This document shows positions 12,165 through 22,286 of a DNA stretch of 64,000 bases, piece by piece; position 1 is the stretch's first letter; each line of letters opens with the position of its first letter. This stretch comes from Hetaerina americana (taxonomy: Eukaryota; Arthropoda; Insecta; Odonata; Calopterygidae), in assembly GCA_022747635.1 (NCBI GenBank), contig JAKTNV010000010.1, forward strand, positions 39,146,237 through 39,210,236, given 5' to 3'. Made by a program: the position numbers and the translations under genes. The notes under the pieces are model-generated. The model had not been told where the DNA came from. It ran no database searches and saw only the letters and a program-made list of their open reading frames with translations.

Positions 12165-12215
12165 AGTAACGCACCTGATGATGACGTTCAACGTCGAAAC
12201 CTGGGTCATGTTTTT
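12165..12215 (+). ncRNA. Hammerhead ribozyme-like motif, minimal type I (Penelope-like)
   Basis: The plus strand shows, in order, stem I 5' strand (cgcac, 12170-12174), core CTGATGA (12175-12181), an extra T, stem II gacg/cgtc with loop ttcaa (12183-12195), core GAAA (12196-12199), a one- or two-pair stem III, and the cleavage triplet GTC (12205-12207). This is the order expected of the short-stem-III hammerheads known from Penelope-like elements. Stem I would pair cgcac with the bases after GTC. Here the first base is A (no pair with C12174), while the sister arm has G, which restores the pair. Activity of this copy is therefore doubtful. Not recognised before in this locus as far as I can tell from sequence alone. 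Confidence 0.5.
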
Positions 12216-12290
12216 AAAATAAAGTGTGTGGAATTACAAAGTCAATTATTTCATTTCAATATGTTCTGCAAATTCCATAAAGTTACGCCC

Positions 12291-13070
12291 GGGACAACAA
12301 ATTTTAAAATAGACATATTCGAAAAGAAAAGATATGACTATGTGTAATCCTGTGACGATTGTTCAATTGATATTTAATGCCAAAGATTGTTTTGATGAAG
12401 TTGATGTAAGTGGCATAACATAAAACTTTAATTGCTTTTGTTAGTCATATGGGAAGAAAATTCTAGGTAAAAATGACAGGATTTACAATCTTGGCGCAAT
12501 CGGGGAAATAAGTAAATATTTGTCAAGGATTTTATTGGTGACATGCAGTATTGTGATTTTAATCGCCAGGTTTTAAAAACTCGCGAAAAATGTTCTAAGG
12601 TTATTTTATGGATCATTTGGTATTTTGAACCTTCTCTAAATTGCGTGGCTCAAAATTGTTACATGACACAGTCACCTCTTTTTTCGGCGCCTGTCCCCTC
12701 CCCATCATTTTTTTTAAGTCCCTGACCTTGGTTTCACTGGACTTTGGTGTTATCTTCGGGAATGCTCTCTTCCCCTTCCTGAATTGTGTAATTAATCGCC
12801 CCTGTTTTTCCCTCGTGCCCCCATCACCTTAGCGACCTAGTCCTCCCCTTCTTCCTCTTAGCGTTTATCAACATAAGCCAATGCTGGATGTTTTTAGACC
12901 TCTTGATAATTACGTAGAAGGGTGGAAACAGATTGGGCATGATAAAAATTAAGGTGCGGAAAATTACACGGTATTTTCAATTTACTGTTAAATAATGAAT
13001 AATGGAGGTATGTATCATACGAAAAACTTAAATAAAATTAGAAAAATATGCACATAAAAGAAGAACACCC
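12291..13070. other. Unassigned AT-rich stretch
   Basis: No gene or repeat recognised between the foldback and the next hammerhead-like repeat. Confidence 0.4.
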
Positions 13071-13140
13071 TATGATTCCACAATTTTATTCTATTGCAGT
13101 AGTCTGGTTTTGACGTAAAACGCTGTCATTGCCAGTTATG
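13071..13140 (-). repeat. Third, strongly diverged copy of the hammerhead-bearing repeat
   Basis: On the minus strand: ctggcaatgacagcg, ttttacgtcaaaaccag, then ttgtggaatcatag. The block order and the tgtggaat(c/t)a segment match the copies at 5992 and 12175. The GAAA core has become CAAAA-like and CTGANGA has become CTGGCAA, so it is a relic. Confidence 0.5.
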
Positions 13141-13952
13141 TTGAATAATCAAGTACCTACAGTACTTAAAGTGTAACAATGAATTGATTCCGCCACTTGA
13201 AGTTATAGAAAGCTAATATATTTTATAATAGACTGTGCTTCTTTATTCCATTAAAGCTGAAATCTAAGGCAATTGAATGATTCTTTTCTACTCTTATAAA
13301 TTTGAAACCCCTCCCCATGGACTACAACCTTCATGTAGTAAGAGGGCTTGGAAGGGAGCAATGATATTTACTCCTGAGATCGAGTCACCTATGTCGCCAG
13401 ATACATGTAGATTGAAGGTTAGGAGCCAGACGAAAGCTAGTCCGCGTAGCGTCTGTTCCTCAATTAGGGGGCTAAAAATGCGCCTAACTCCGATGGGGTG
13501 GCCATAGAGTGCTGGTGTCTGGTTAATAACACTATTGAGGAAGATACTGGTAAACCACCTCAATTATTATTTTTGATGAACTGATGGTGGATACGATTAG
13601 TCCTATTAGAAAGAGTCCTGGCAACTATGGGACTCGGCCCAATCAGTCATGTGTTGTGCCCGGCAGCGGGAGGGGCAAGGCTACCTTGGTCACCATTTCA
13701 TGAAATCCTTGCGAAAATAAATCGACAGCAGCAGCAAAAAAGAAGACTAAATAAGGGAGAATAAACAATTGGAATGTTAGGATTATGTGGGGGGTAGGAA
13801 AGTGAGAAAATATAAAGCCGGAGATGGAGAGAAATGTGGAGAGGAAAAATAGATACTCGTATTTTAGGATTGTGTGAGGTTTGATGGAAGGATAGTGGGA
13901 TCACGGGGGTGATAGAGCATAATACAATGGAGAGAAAGAGGGCCATTGAGGG

Positions 13953-14556
13953 GTGGCAATAATATTAAACGAAAGAGTAGGAAGAAGCCTGTTAAGCAAA
14001 GAGCAAGCGACTGATAGTATATTACTAGTAGAAGTGAAAGTGGAACTTTGTCATTGTTCGGTATATTTGCCACCAAGCAACCATAGGGAGGAAGAACTCG
14101 ATAGGGTTTTCGATGAGTTAGAGAGCATAATCTCGAATGGTCCTGGAGGGCAATATTTAATAGTTCTGGGTGATTGAAATGCGGTAATAAGCGGAGGAAG
14201 AGTTGGTTGTGAGTTAGGGGATTATGGCTTAGGAACGAGGTGCAGCCGTAGGATTCTGCAGGAGACAGCGGTTAACCATAACGGAAACTTGTTTTAGATT
14301 CCAAAAGAGGCCTTGATATGCATGGAAAATGCCCGGTGATTCAGGAGAATGTTATTTAGATTGTATTATAGTTAGTATATATAAATACAGCGAGATTGAT
14401 TCACACAGTTTCCTGGAAGCGGAAGTGGACTCAAGTCATAATATAGTAATAATGAAGTGTAGCGTGCGAATCGAGAAGATAAAACAGGAAAGACTTCAAA
14501 GGAAACGAAATTTGGACGCATTCACAGGAAATACAAGGAGTATCGGCAGGCTTTAG
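13953..14556 (+). pseudogene. RTE LINE endonuclease (broken)
   Basis: Reading pieces include VYLPPSNHREEELDRVFDEL and YLIVLGD followed by a stop in place of the usual Trp (13953-14177), the GDYGLGTR segment (about 14219), and MPGDSGECYLDCIIVS with DSSHNIVIMKC (14329-14556). In APE-type endonucleases the GDxN and SDH boxes are catalytic; here the SDH box reads SSH. Frames shift between the pieces. Homologous to the minus-strand segment at 3965-4900. Confidence 0.75.
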
Positions 14557-14815
14557 AGGAAATTAGCGTATGAAGAGCTGACTACTATAGAGGAAAAACG
14601 GGAACAACGAAAAAAGGGATTGCGAAAGCCGTAAAAGAAACAATGAGAACTGTAAATTGGAAAAGGACAAAGAAACCATGGATTATGGAAGACATGATTA
14701 TTAAGATAGATGAGAGAAGGCAATGGAAGATTATAAACGCAGAGTAAGGTAGAAGGAAGGTTAAAGAGGTAAATAATGAATGAGGTGGGTAACAGAGTAA
14801 AGGAAGCGTGATCTA

Positions 14816-15540
14816 GTGCGAGGATATGGAAAGCTTAAGAGAGGGAGGGTGAAACTGGTGCGCTATACAGAAGGATTAAGACTGACTAGAAATAAGGAGG
14901 GAAAATTTGTCATTGCAATCACTGATAAGTCAGGAAAAATTTTACTTGAGTCAGAGAAGATTCAGGGGAGAAGGAAGGAGTATAGAGAAGAACTATATGG
15001 CAAAGACCTTAGGTCAGCAAGATTACACATTGAAAAAGAGTATTACGCAGATGAGGATAGCTTAGATCGAGGCATGATCGATGGGGAGAAGAAAGAGCAT
15101 TAGGGAGTTGAAATCAAATAAGGCCATGGGGGTAGAAAACATTTCCGCAGAACTACTTAGAAGTTTAGGAAATGATGGGAGGAGGAGTTTTTATGGGATA
15201 AGTCGTAGCATTTTTGAGGGAGACATTTGGCCGGAAGACTTCGTCAGAGTTAACACCTACTTCAAAAAAAGCGAAATCAGTCTTACAAGAGGACTGCAGA
15301 ACAATACGTTTGATTTCGCACGCAATTAAGTGATTCGCGGGACCATCAACAAGAGAATGGAGGGTAGGGCAAATGATTACATAGGAGATGATCAGTCTGA
15401 GCTCAGGAAGGGAAGAGTCACACATGATACCATGGTAGTAATGAGATCACTTATCGAGAGGAACATAGAATAGAATCAGGATGTATTTGTCTCTTTCGTA
15501 GATTTCGAAAAGGTGTTGATGGAGTGACTAGAGAAAAACT
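14816..15540 (+). pseudogene. RTE LINE linker and start of reverse transcriptase (broken)
   Basis: The linker (14816-15103) contains RNKEGKFVIAITDKSGKILL. The next frame (15081-15329) has KSNKAMGVENISAELLRSLG, the conserved entry to the reverse transcriptase (usually NKAxGxDxIxAE), and WPEDFVRVNTYFKKSE. A further segment to about 15540 encodes the VFVSFVDFEK-like motif A region. The catalytic YADD region is not present because the element stops first. Confidence 0.7.
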
Positions 15541-15595
15541 AATGAATACAGGATATACGGAAAATAGAAATAGATTGGAGAAATAGGTAAGCATA

Positions 15596-15691
15596 CAGTA
15601 TGGAAATAAATTAATGCATGGTGACTTTATCAGTATTTTTTCCTGATTTGATTCTTCTGGAACTAGTAGCCATTTGAGTCATTTCGCTTTA
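15596..15691. other. Spacer between LINE and mariner A, ending in TA
   Basis: Short AT-rich spacer; the last two bases (15690-15691) are the left TA of the mariner target site. Confidence 0.5.
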
Positions 15692-16619
15692 CAGGGTCGC
15701 ACCCAAAAGTGGTAGGACTGATTTTTTTACAAGAATTTTATTGGCGATATACTTACATCGACTTAATAAACTTCAAAGTATGCTCCTTGAGCTGCTACAC
15801 ACTTAGTATAACGTTGCTCCCATTCCCCGTACGCCCGCTGGAAATTTTCTTTGGGGATGCCGTTGATGACCCTCGTCGAAGCCTCTTGAACGGCCTTTAT
15901 CGAGTCAAAACGTCGTCCCTTGAGCTGTCTTTTTATCAGAGGAAAGAAGAAGAAGTCCGGTGGTGCCAGATCGGGAGAATAGGGCGGGTGCGGCAACGTG
16001 GCAACGCCGTATTTGGCCAGGAGCTATCTGACGACGAGCGCGCCATGGCAGAATTTTCGGCACCATCTTGGCGCACACCTTGCGCATGGCCAAATCCTGT
16101 GAAATAATTCGTTGGACGTTGGATGCAGACAGACCCAACTGGTCTGCAATTTCTTCACTGGTTAAGCATCGGTCTTTGTTCAGCAATATACTCACTCTGT
16201 CCACATTCGTGTCGGTTCTTGCTGTCGACGGCCGTCCGGAGCGATGGTCGTCTTCAACGAGCTCCCTACCCTCTTCAAACAATTTGTGCCATTCAAATAC
16301 TGTGGAACAGCTTAAGGCAGTGTCCCCATAAGCCTGCTTGATCATATCGAGGGTCTCAGTTGCCGTCTTCCCGAGTTTCGCGCAAAACTTCACGGAATAA
16401 CGTTGCTCTAAATTCAGATTCATTTTGTTTTTCGACGCGGACAAAAAACTTGCTTCACTAAAAACGGTGTCCTCACTCAATGACAGCCCACGGGCGACTG
16501 AGGTTGGTGTCGGTCTGTTGCTAAGAGCCCCCTCCACCTTACCCTGCCAGGCAGACCCCCCTCCACCGCTCCGTTCGCGCCAGAGAAAATGAGTCCTACC
16601 ACTTTTGGGTGCAACCCTG
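15692..16619 (-). mobile_element. Mariner-like element A, internally deleted
   Basis: DNA transposon of the Tc1/mariner superfamily. The terminal inverted repeats are about 28 bp: the left begins cagggtcgcacccaaaagtg and the right is its reverse complement with one change (cagggttgcaccc). TA lies on both sides (15690-15691 and 16620-16621), the duplicated target of mariners. At 928 bp it is shorter than the usual 1.3 kb because the middle of the transposase gene is missing. The ends are intact, so it could be mobilised by a related transposase but cannot supply one. Confidence 0.95.
15763..16423 (-). pseudogene. Mariner A transposase, catalytic middle deleted
   Basis: The start codon at 16421-16423 opens MNLNLEQRYSVKFCAKLGK, followed by the paired helix-turn-helix DNA-binding region (EWHKLFEEGRELVEDD... 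and SEEIADQLGLSASNVQRII). After KVCAKMVPKIL the frame jumps near 16040 into a segment that, in another frame, reads LPHPPYSPDLAPPDFFFFP and ends YTKCVAAQGAYFEVY. The PDLAPPDFF segment holds the third catalytic Asp; the first two (in the ITGDE and HHDNAP boxes) are in the deleted part. It also contains at least one stop. The protein would be non-catalytic. Confidence 0.9.
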
Positions 16620-16621
16620 TA

Positions 16622-19145
16622 ATGCCACATTAACTTGCCATTTGTGGCGTCACCCCATAAGATTTTTCTCGAATTTTCTGTAACAATTTACGTCTACACA
16701 AAAAGGAGTCCTTTAAAATATTATTTTGAATTAACGATTTTCGAGCATTTTATGAAATGTTGAACTTTTGTCAAATTGCTGGTAGATCGAAACTGATATA
16801 ATAAAAATTCATTATTATGCATGACAGAGTTTTTAAAAAACTTTTTCAACAGTTAAAAATTTGATTTACTCAGAAATAACGTGTTCAATGAATTTTTTTC
16901 TTTTGAAAAATAGTGAGACGTCTAAAATGCAATTAATTAAATACGCATTCTTGAATTATCCTTAATAAAAATTCCAATTCAACCAAATTTATCTTTCTCA
17001 TACGGAAATTCGGGAGACATTTTTTAAGGTAAAAAAAGTTTTGTGAAAAGTCTGTACGTTCCAAACTCGTCGCCGAATGACCTACCTCCTGCAACGTGCA
17101 GGGGAAGTAGGATGAGGAAGTCTCACCGTAACAAAAACACTACATATGATTACATAAAACGTAATAAACTTATTGTATCGTTAGCTTGAAGTTTTCAAAG
17201 TACTCATTTTGAAATGTCTATAATTTTCTCAAGATTCTCCGTTATATAAATATTTAAAATGATTTACTTTTAAAATCTTTCAGAAATTCTTAACTTATTT
17301 TCCTTAGAAGATGGGTTAATTTACCATGATAATGGTAAACTTCTTACGCATTAGGATGAAATGCTGAAGAATGGAGGTTTTTTTATATCTTCAAAACATG
17401 CAGGTAGTAGAAAATCTTGTTGAAATAAGAAGGAAAATCTCAAGAAAAATACCGTCTGTCACTCTCTTGTGTATCTTCCACCGTTGCATTTTGAGCTAGT
17501 CGCAATGAATGATTTTGTTATTGCGTTGGATCTTAATCTAACAAGTTTCTGGAAAGACTAAGTTTTCCGATGTCAGCGATGCGGAAATGAAAAAGAAGTG
17601 TACTTATTTCTCTGTTGGAATACAGCCCACGAATTTTCCAGATTTTGAGAAAATGATGCATGGGTCTGGGCGAAATGTAAATAAATCCTTTTAAAAAGTC
17701 ACGAGAAACTCCTTGGAAAACTACATTAAAAATCGTTGATGAAGTTTTTGAAAAATACCTAGTTCTGGGTGGTGAAATATTTCTAAAAATGTATTTTACT
17801 TTTACATTATGACAGTTTCCCATAAAATCTTGGGTATGCAGGTAACAGGTAACTGACGGAAAAAATTAACCAGAAAATGTCGTGACGCAAGCTCACTCCC
17901 AAAGAAAAACTGAAGAAAAAATGTGGCTATACACGGTGCCTTATTGTGTAACATTAATTAATTTAATATTATAACAGTTTTAAACGAATGTGATTAAAAA
18001 ACTTACCACCTTCTTAAATTTTATCTTGTTTGTTAATTAAAAATTTCAAGTGCGTTAATATTTTGCACAAGATCATTAAACTTAGGTAACGAAATTCTAG
18101 GTTGCCAGTATTTCATCCTCTACTTCTGGCAGATTAAATAATTAGCAATGTACCACTGTTTTATGACATTCGAGTCCTAATTTAACGTAGAACATCGGCG
18201 ATGCCCATGAAAAAAATTTGCATCCTCAGGTGTGTAAACTCACGAGTTCAATCATTCAATAGCTAATAAAAGCTGATATAATATTATTAAAATGAAGAAA
18301 GTATAAAGCCAATATTACTTGAAGTTACTTTGATATTGCTAATTTCAATCAGTAAATAATCATCCTCGTTTTAGTGTGTGAGACAGAGAGAGACAGAGTT
18401 TGCAGCAAGAAGTGCTGAAGTTCTGCGCGTTTTCAAATGAAGGTGTCCTAGTTTGAGCAGACAAGGGAGCAGGTGAGTGAATTTTTGGGTTGAGTGAGGA
18501 GTGAGTTGCGTAATATAAGTGATGGAGTTGGAGGAGATGAGGGAGATTGGAATTCTCGCTGGTATTTTATGGTTGAAGTCTTGGGTTAACTCAATTTTGA
18601 AAATACATTTACTATGAGGGGCATTCAAGTTCTAATGCCGCCCAAATTGTTTTCACGGCACTCGGATTAGATAAAAATATATTTGAGCTTTAAGAACGCG
18701 GGGACCTATTATAAATAAATTACATACATAGATGGGATAATCTTACAGCGCAAAGGGTTTGAATAGCTGGCACTTCAATACTTTAAATGATATCGTTGTG
18801 TACAAAAACAGCATGTAATCATCCGTTTTCTCCACTTGCATTGTTTAACACCCATCGAAATTTATTGTCAATTGATAGAAACATGCGGTTATGGTGTTCT
18901 GGATATGAGAATGTGCGTTGTTGGGTGTGAAAGTTAAAAATACAGAATGTAGTGTGATAACGAACCCAAGAAGCCTCAGACAAGTCTGTTTCTCCAGTTT
19001 GCAAAAGGGACCCTTGAAAAAGCGTTCTCGACGATCGTGAATTCATGGCGTCGGTCTTGAAAAAAATGTGTACACCTACAGGGCTTTATGATTACGTACG
19101 TAAACTTTCTGTTCTAAGAGATTTGTAAAATAACATTAGAAGAAA
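16622..19145. other. AT-rich intergenic stretch
   Basis: No gene or known repeat recognised. A minus-strand open frame at 18371-18628 is serine/threonine-rich without a recognisable domain. Confidence 0.45.
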
Positions 19146-19296
19146 ATAATAAAGAAAAGATAGTAACCATGTTCCACAAGATAAGTTCAATAGTACGACC
19201 GAGCTCCGATTCATTATGCATATCATGTATATGACCATATGTATATGGCGCATTAAACTTATCTTGTGAAAAATTGTTATATCTTTTCTTTATTAT
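19146..19296. repeat. AT-rich inverted repeat, MITE-like
   Basis: The left arm aataaagaaaagat...cacaagataagtt (from 19146) returns inverted as aacttatcttgtg...atcttttctttatt, ending near 19296. Arms are about 45 bp and imperfect, around a centre of about 60 bases. No clear target duplication, so the transposon class is open. Confidence 0.6.
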
Positions 19297-20998
19297 GTTC
19301 AAATGCCACCACATCACCCCTAAAACTACTCAATTTGAAAATTAGATTACCTTAAAACTGAACTCGTTTTACATTGATGATAGCTGGCTCATTCATTTAG
19401 AATTTGTGTTCTTCATTATAAATTTGTATCGTTTATTAATAATGTTTATTGTTGGACTTCCAAAGGTAAATAATATGATATTGCTCGCGATTTAAAAATA
19501 TTTAGGTATCATGACGCCCTGTTTCATTAATATGTTTCGTCATCGCTGATTTTATGAAACACGTGTCCAGTCCAACATCCAAAATTACATGCTTGTGAAT
19601 GACAAGAACAAATTATTAACAGAAAGTTACGAAATGGCAGAATAATTTAATGGATTTGACATAATTAGTGCAATCGCGGAATGCCAGTGGTAACGTAAAT
19701 TTTAAATGGATGATGAATTAAAATCTTTTCCAAGGAAAGATAAGTTAAATTGGTCGATTGTAAATAAGTAGGTCGATAAAGAACACCTGAACTCAATTAT
19801 ATAAGATCTGTAAATATGCCAAGCACGTTAATTTTTTGAGAAAGAAAGAAGTGATCTCATGACACAAAAACGCTATTGTCTCTTGGCTTAGGATATTAAA
19901 TCCTAAGGAAGCAGACACTGGATCTCAGATTTCTATGAGAAAACATGCATTTTGTCATTAAAGCAAAGTATAGGTACCACTTTCATGTGAATAAAGTCAC
20001 AGCAAAAGACAAGATTTGATGAAAACTTTGAGGGATTTATAGAATGCAAACTTTCTTTTTCTCCTCAAGCAGTTCAAGGTCTTAACCTCTGAATTCGGTA
20101 AATATTTGCCAGTAAAATTATTGCGATAAATCTCATAACATCTAGAATTTTTAACGAACAGATTAAAAAAACCTCTTCCATGGTAAAACGAGAGGATATT
20201 CATGATGTCATGTCACCTCGAACTAAACAAGTTTACCCACCTAATTTCAAAATTTTGGCATTCCCAAAAATATTATTTTATTTGAGTAGCACAAACGAAC
20301 AGAAATGAGAGCCAATTTCGGTCTTGATTTTTATCTGCGCTAATGAGTTAGCGACTGTTGGAAATATTCTACCGAAATAGATCGCTATATAAAGTCGGCG
20401 GAAGTCCTACCCTTTTCCCAGCGATGGCGCTCTTCATAAGAGATAGATATATCAGGATAAATTAACCGCCTTCTACTCACTACTGAACCTTCTGGAGCAA
20501 GAGGTTTTGCACCAAATTAGGAGTGGGAAAGTGCGTTCAGTGACCAGGGAAATTCCCATGGTTTGCCCACTCTACAATGCAAGGAAGAATTACGCGTAAC
20601 GAGCGGTATGCTATGTCACTAGAAGTTTTTGAGGAAGCCGACAGCAATACGTATCGTAGATGTTAAATGTATATCTAGAAATCACGGGGCAAGCAATGGA
20701 TTTTATTTATGAGAAGAAAGTACAAGAGCTTTAGAATTGAAAAATAGGAGTTGGGGTACAAAGGAAAAGTTATAATATTAGCTGGAAAAGATACTTGCGA
20801 GAAGTCGCAACATTTACACTAAGTAAATGGTAAATGGTTCATGGAAAGTTCGAATCAGGTTAATGCATAGGAGGAATCCAAATCAAATATTACAACGAAA
20901 TACGCATTACATCTAAGCAGGAAAATGGGTAATTTTCGACGACATTGGATGGAGCAGGAAAATGGATTATACCTCCATGGACGAATACGACAAAAACA
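19297..20998. other. AT-rich intergenic stretch
   Basis: No coding signal recognised. A TATA-like box (tatataaag) lies at about 20389 in a short patch of higher GC, with an exact palindromic arm pair (gctaa...ttagc) upstream, but no gene is visible next to it. The last two bases, ca at 20997-20998, stand where the left TA of mariner B is expected. Confidence 0.4.
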
Positions 20999-22284
20999 TG
21001 AGGGTTGCTATTTATATTTGCGGTCTAATAATGAAAATGCAGTAAGTTATTGTTGAAAATGGCTTTATTGTTTTTCGAAGTATTCTCCATGATAATCGAT
21101 AAGCTTTTACATGCGCTCGAACCAATTTTCGTATTACTTTTCCAACTCCGATTGAGGTGCCTCCAAAACATGGTTTTTGAATGCATCAACGGCTTCTTCA
21201 GGGGCCAAAAAACGGTGGTCACGTATTTTTTCTTGATAAACGGGAATAAAAAGAAGTCATTTTTTACTAAATCAGGGCTGTACGGAGGATGACCCATTAA
21301 TTCGACGTTTTGGCCAGTCAAATAGGTAGTTGTGCCAGCCGATCTGTCAGAGCTTGCATTGTCATGATGAAGCCAGAATGATACGTCGTTGCCGCTTGTT
21401 TTTCCGTATTTTACCAAGCACTTCTGGCAAACAAATGCTCGTGTACAATTCAGAGTTTATGGTTCTACGTTGCTCTAATGGCACGGTTGCCACATGTCCA
21501 GTTATTCCGAAGTATTAAGGGTCATTTGCTCCGACGTGCTTCGTGCACGAATCACTTTTGTCGGATTTGGCTCGTCTTGGAAGACCCATACTGTAGATTG
21601 CTGTTTTGTTTTGGGCTCATACGCATATTTCCGAGATTCGTCACCTCTATGTAGATGTTATACGTACGCAGCTTTTTATGCACCGCCACTGTATTTTTTG
21701 AGCATTTCTTTGCACCAATTGTCACGAGCATATTTTCAAGCTTTTGCCAAATCATGCGGGATCCCACGCGAACAAATTTTGTTCACAGCTAAATCTTCGT
21801 GCAATATATGTATTATTGATGCTCGTCATATTAATCCCCAAGGATACCTCAATTTCATGATAAGTCACATGACGATCTTCCTTTACTAGTTATTGCACGG
21901 CATGAATATTTTCTGGCACAGAAACTGAATTTGGATGACCTTCACGACTTTTGTCGCTGATCTAACGGTGGTCACGATGGAATTTTTTCTTGTGTTTCAC
22001 AGTGGGGAAGAATGGGGCTTCATCGCCAAAAGTGGAAGTAAGTTGATCGATGCACTCCTGTCGTGATAATTCACGTCAACAGTGATAAAAATTATTGCAC
22101 GAAAGTGTTCACGAGTTAACTCCATTTTTTCGCTGACACAAACTTTTCGAGCCACCGAAAACAACACATGTTCTGGTCAAACGGCAAACTTCTGGAAAAA
22201 GTTAGCGTAAAAAGGGTCAAAATTTCAGATGGCGCCTAAAGCACTTCGTGTTGTCAAGGCTGAAACCATTAATAGCAACCCTCG
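20999..22284 (-). mobile_element. Mariner-like element B, full length, decayed
   Basis: 1286 bp, the usual size of a complete mariner. The left end reads tgagggttgctattta and the right end, reverse complemented, cgagggttgctattaatg. The right flank is TA (22285-22286) and the left flank CA, probably a mutated TA. The transposase gene spans it on the minus strand but is full of stops and shifts. TIR similarity falls off after about 16 bases. Confidence 0.9.
21025..22125 (-). pseudogene. Mariner B transposase (DD34D), degenerate
   Basis: Begins at an ATG (complement of 22123-22125) with MELTREHFRAIIF. Recognisable parts in order: helix-turn-helix segment with RHVTYHEIEVSLGINMTSIN (about 21820-21880), VWVFQDEPNPTKVIRARSTS (about 21540-21600), and the C-terminal catalytic part with WLHHDNAS followed by GHPPYSPDLVKNDFFLFP. 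Counting from the Asp of HHDN to the Asp of NDFF gives 34 intervening residues, the mariner DD34D spacing, so that half of the active site is intact. Frames change several times, so it is inactive. Confidence 0.9.
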
Positions 22285-22286
22285 TA

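Larger units (their letters stand above)
12059..12262. repeat. Foldback repeat with arms of about 85-90 bp, each carrying a hammerhead-like core
   Basis: The left arm (about 12059-12148) and right arm (about 12178-12262) are inverted copies: attgaaatga...ttgactttgtaattcc on the left returns as ggaattacaaagtcaa...tcatttcaat on the right. They differ by a few substitutions and one short insertion in the left arm. The centre (12149-12177) contains a small hairpin (gtgcg...cgcac). The right arm continues past the left arm's limit into a block ending near 12290 (attccataaagttacgcccggg) that is shared with the repeat at 5992-6110. So the right side is the fuller copy and the left side a shorter inverted one. 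Confidence 0.85.
13308..15595 (+). mobile_element. RTE-type LINE, second copy, 5' part only
   Basis: Starts cccatggactacaacctt, matching the minus-strand start of the copy at 5450, and stays collinear with it: the leader block at 13445-13680 (gcgtctgttcctca; gtcctggcaactatgggact; gtgccc) matches 5330-5080. Endonuclease and reverse transcriptase segments follow. Similarity ends near 15595, just after the motif A region (tgttgatggagtgactag), so the 3' half of the element is missing. LINEs are normally truncated at the 5' end; loss of the 3' half suggests later deletion or breakage. Mariner A begins about 100 bases on. Confidence 0.8.
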
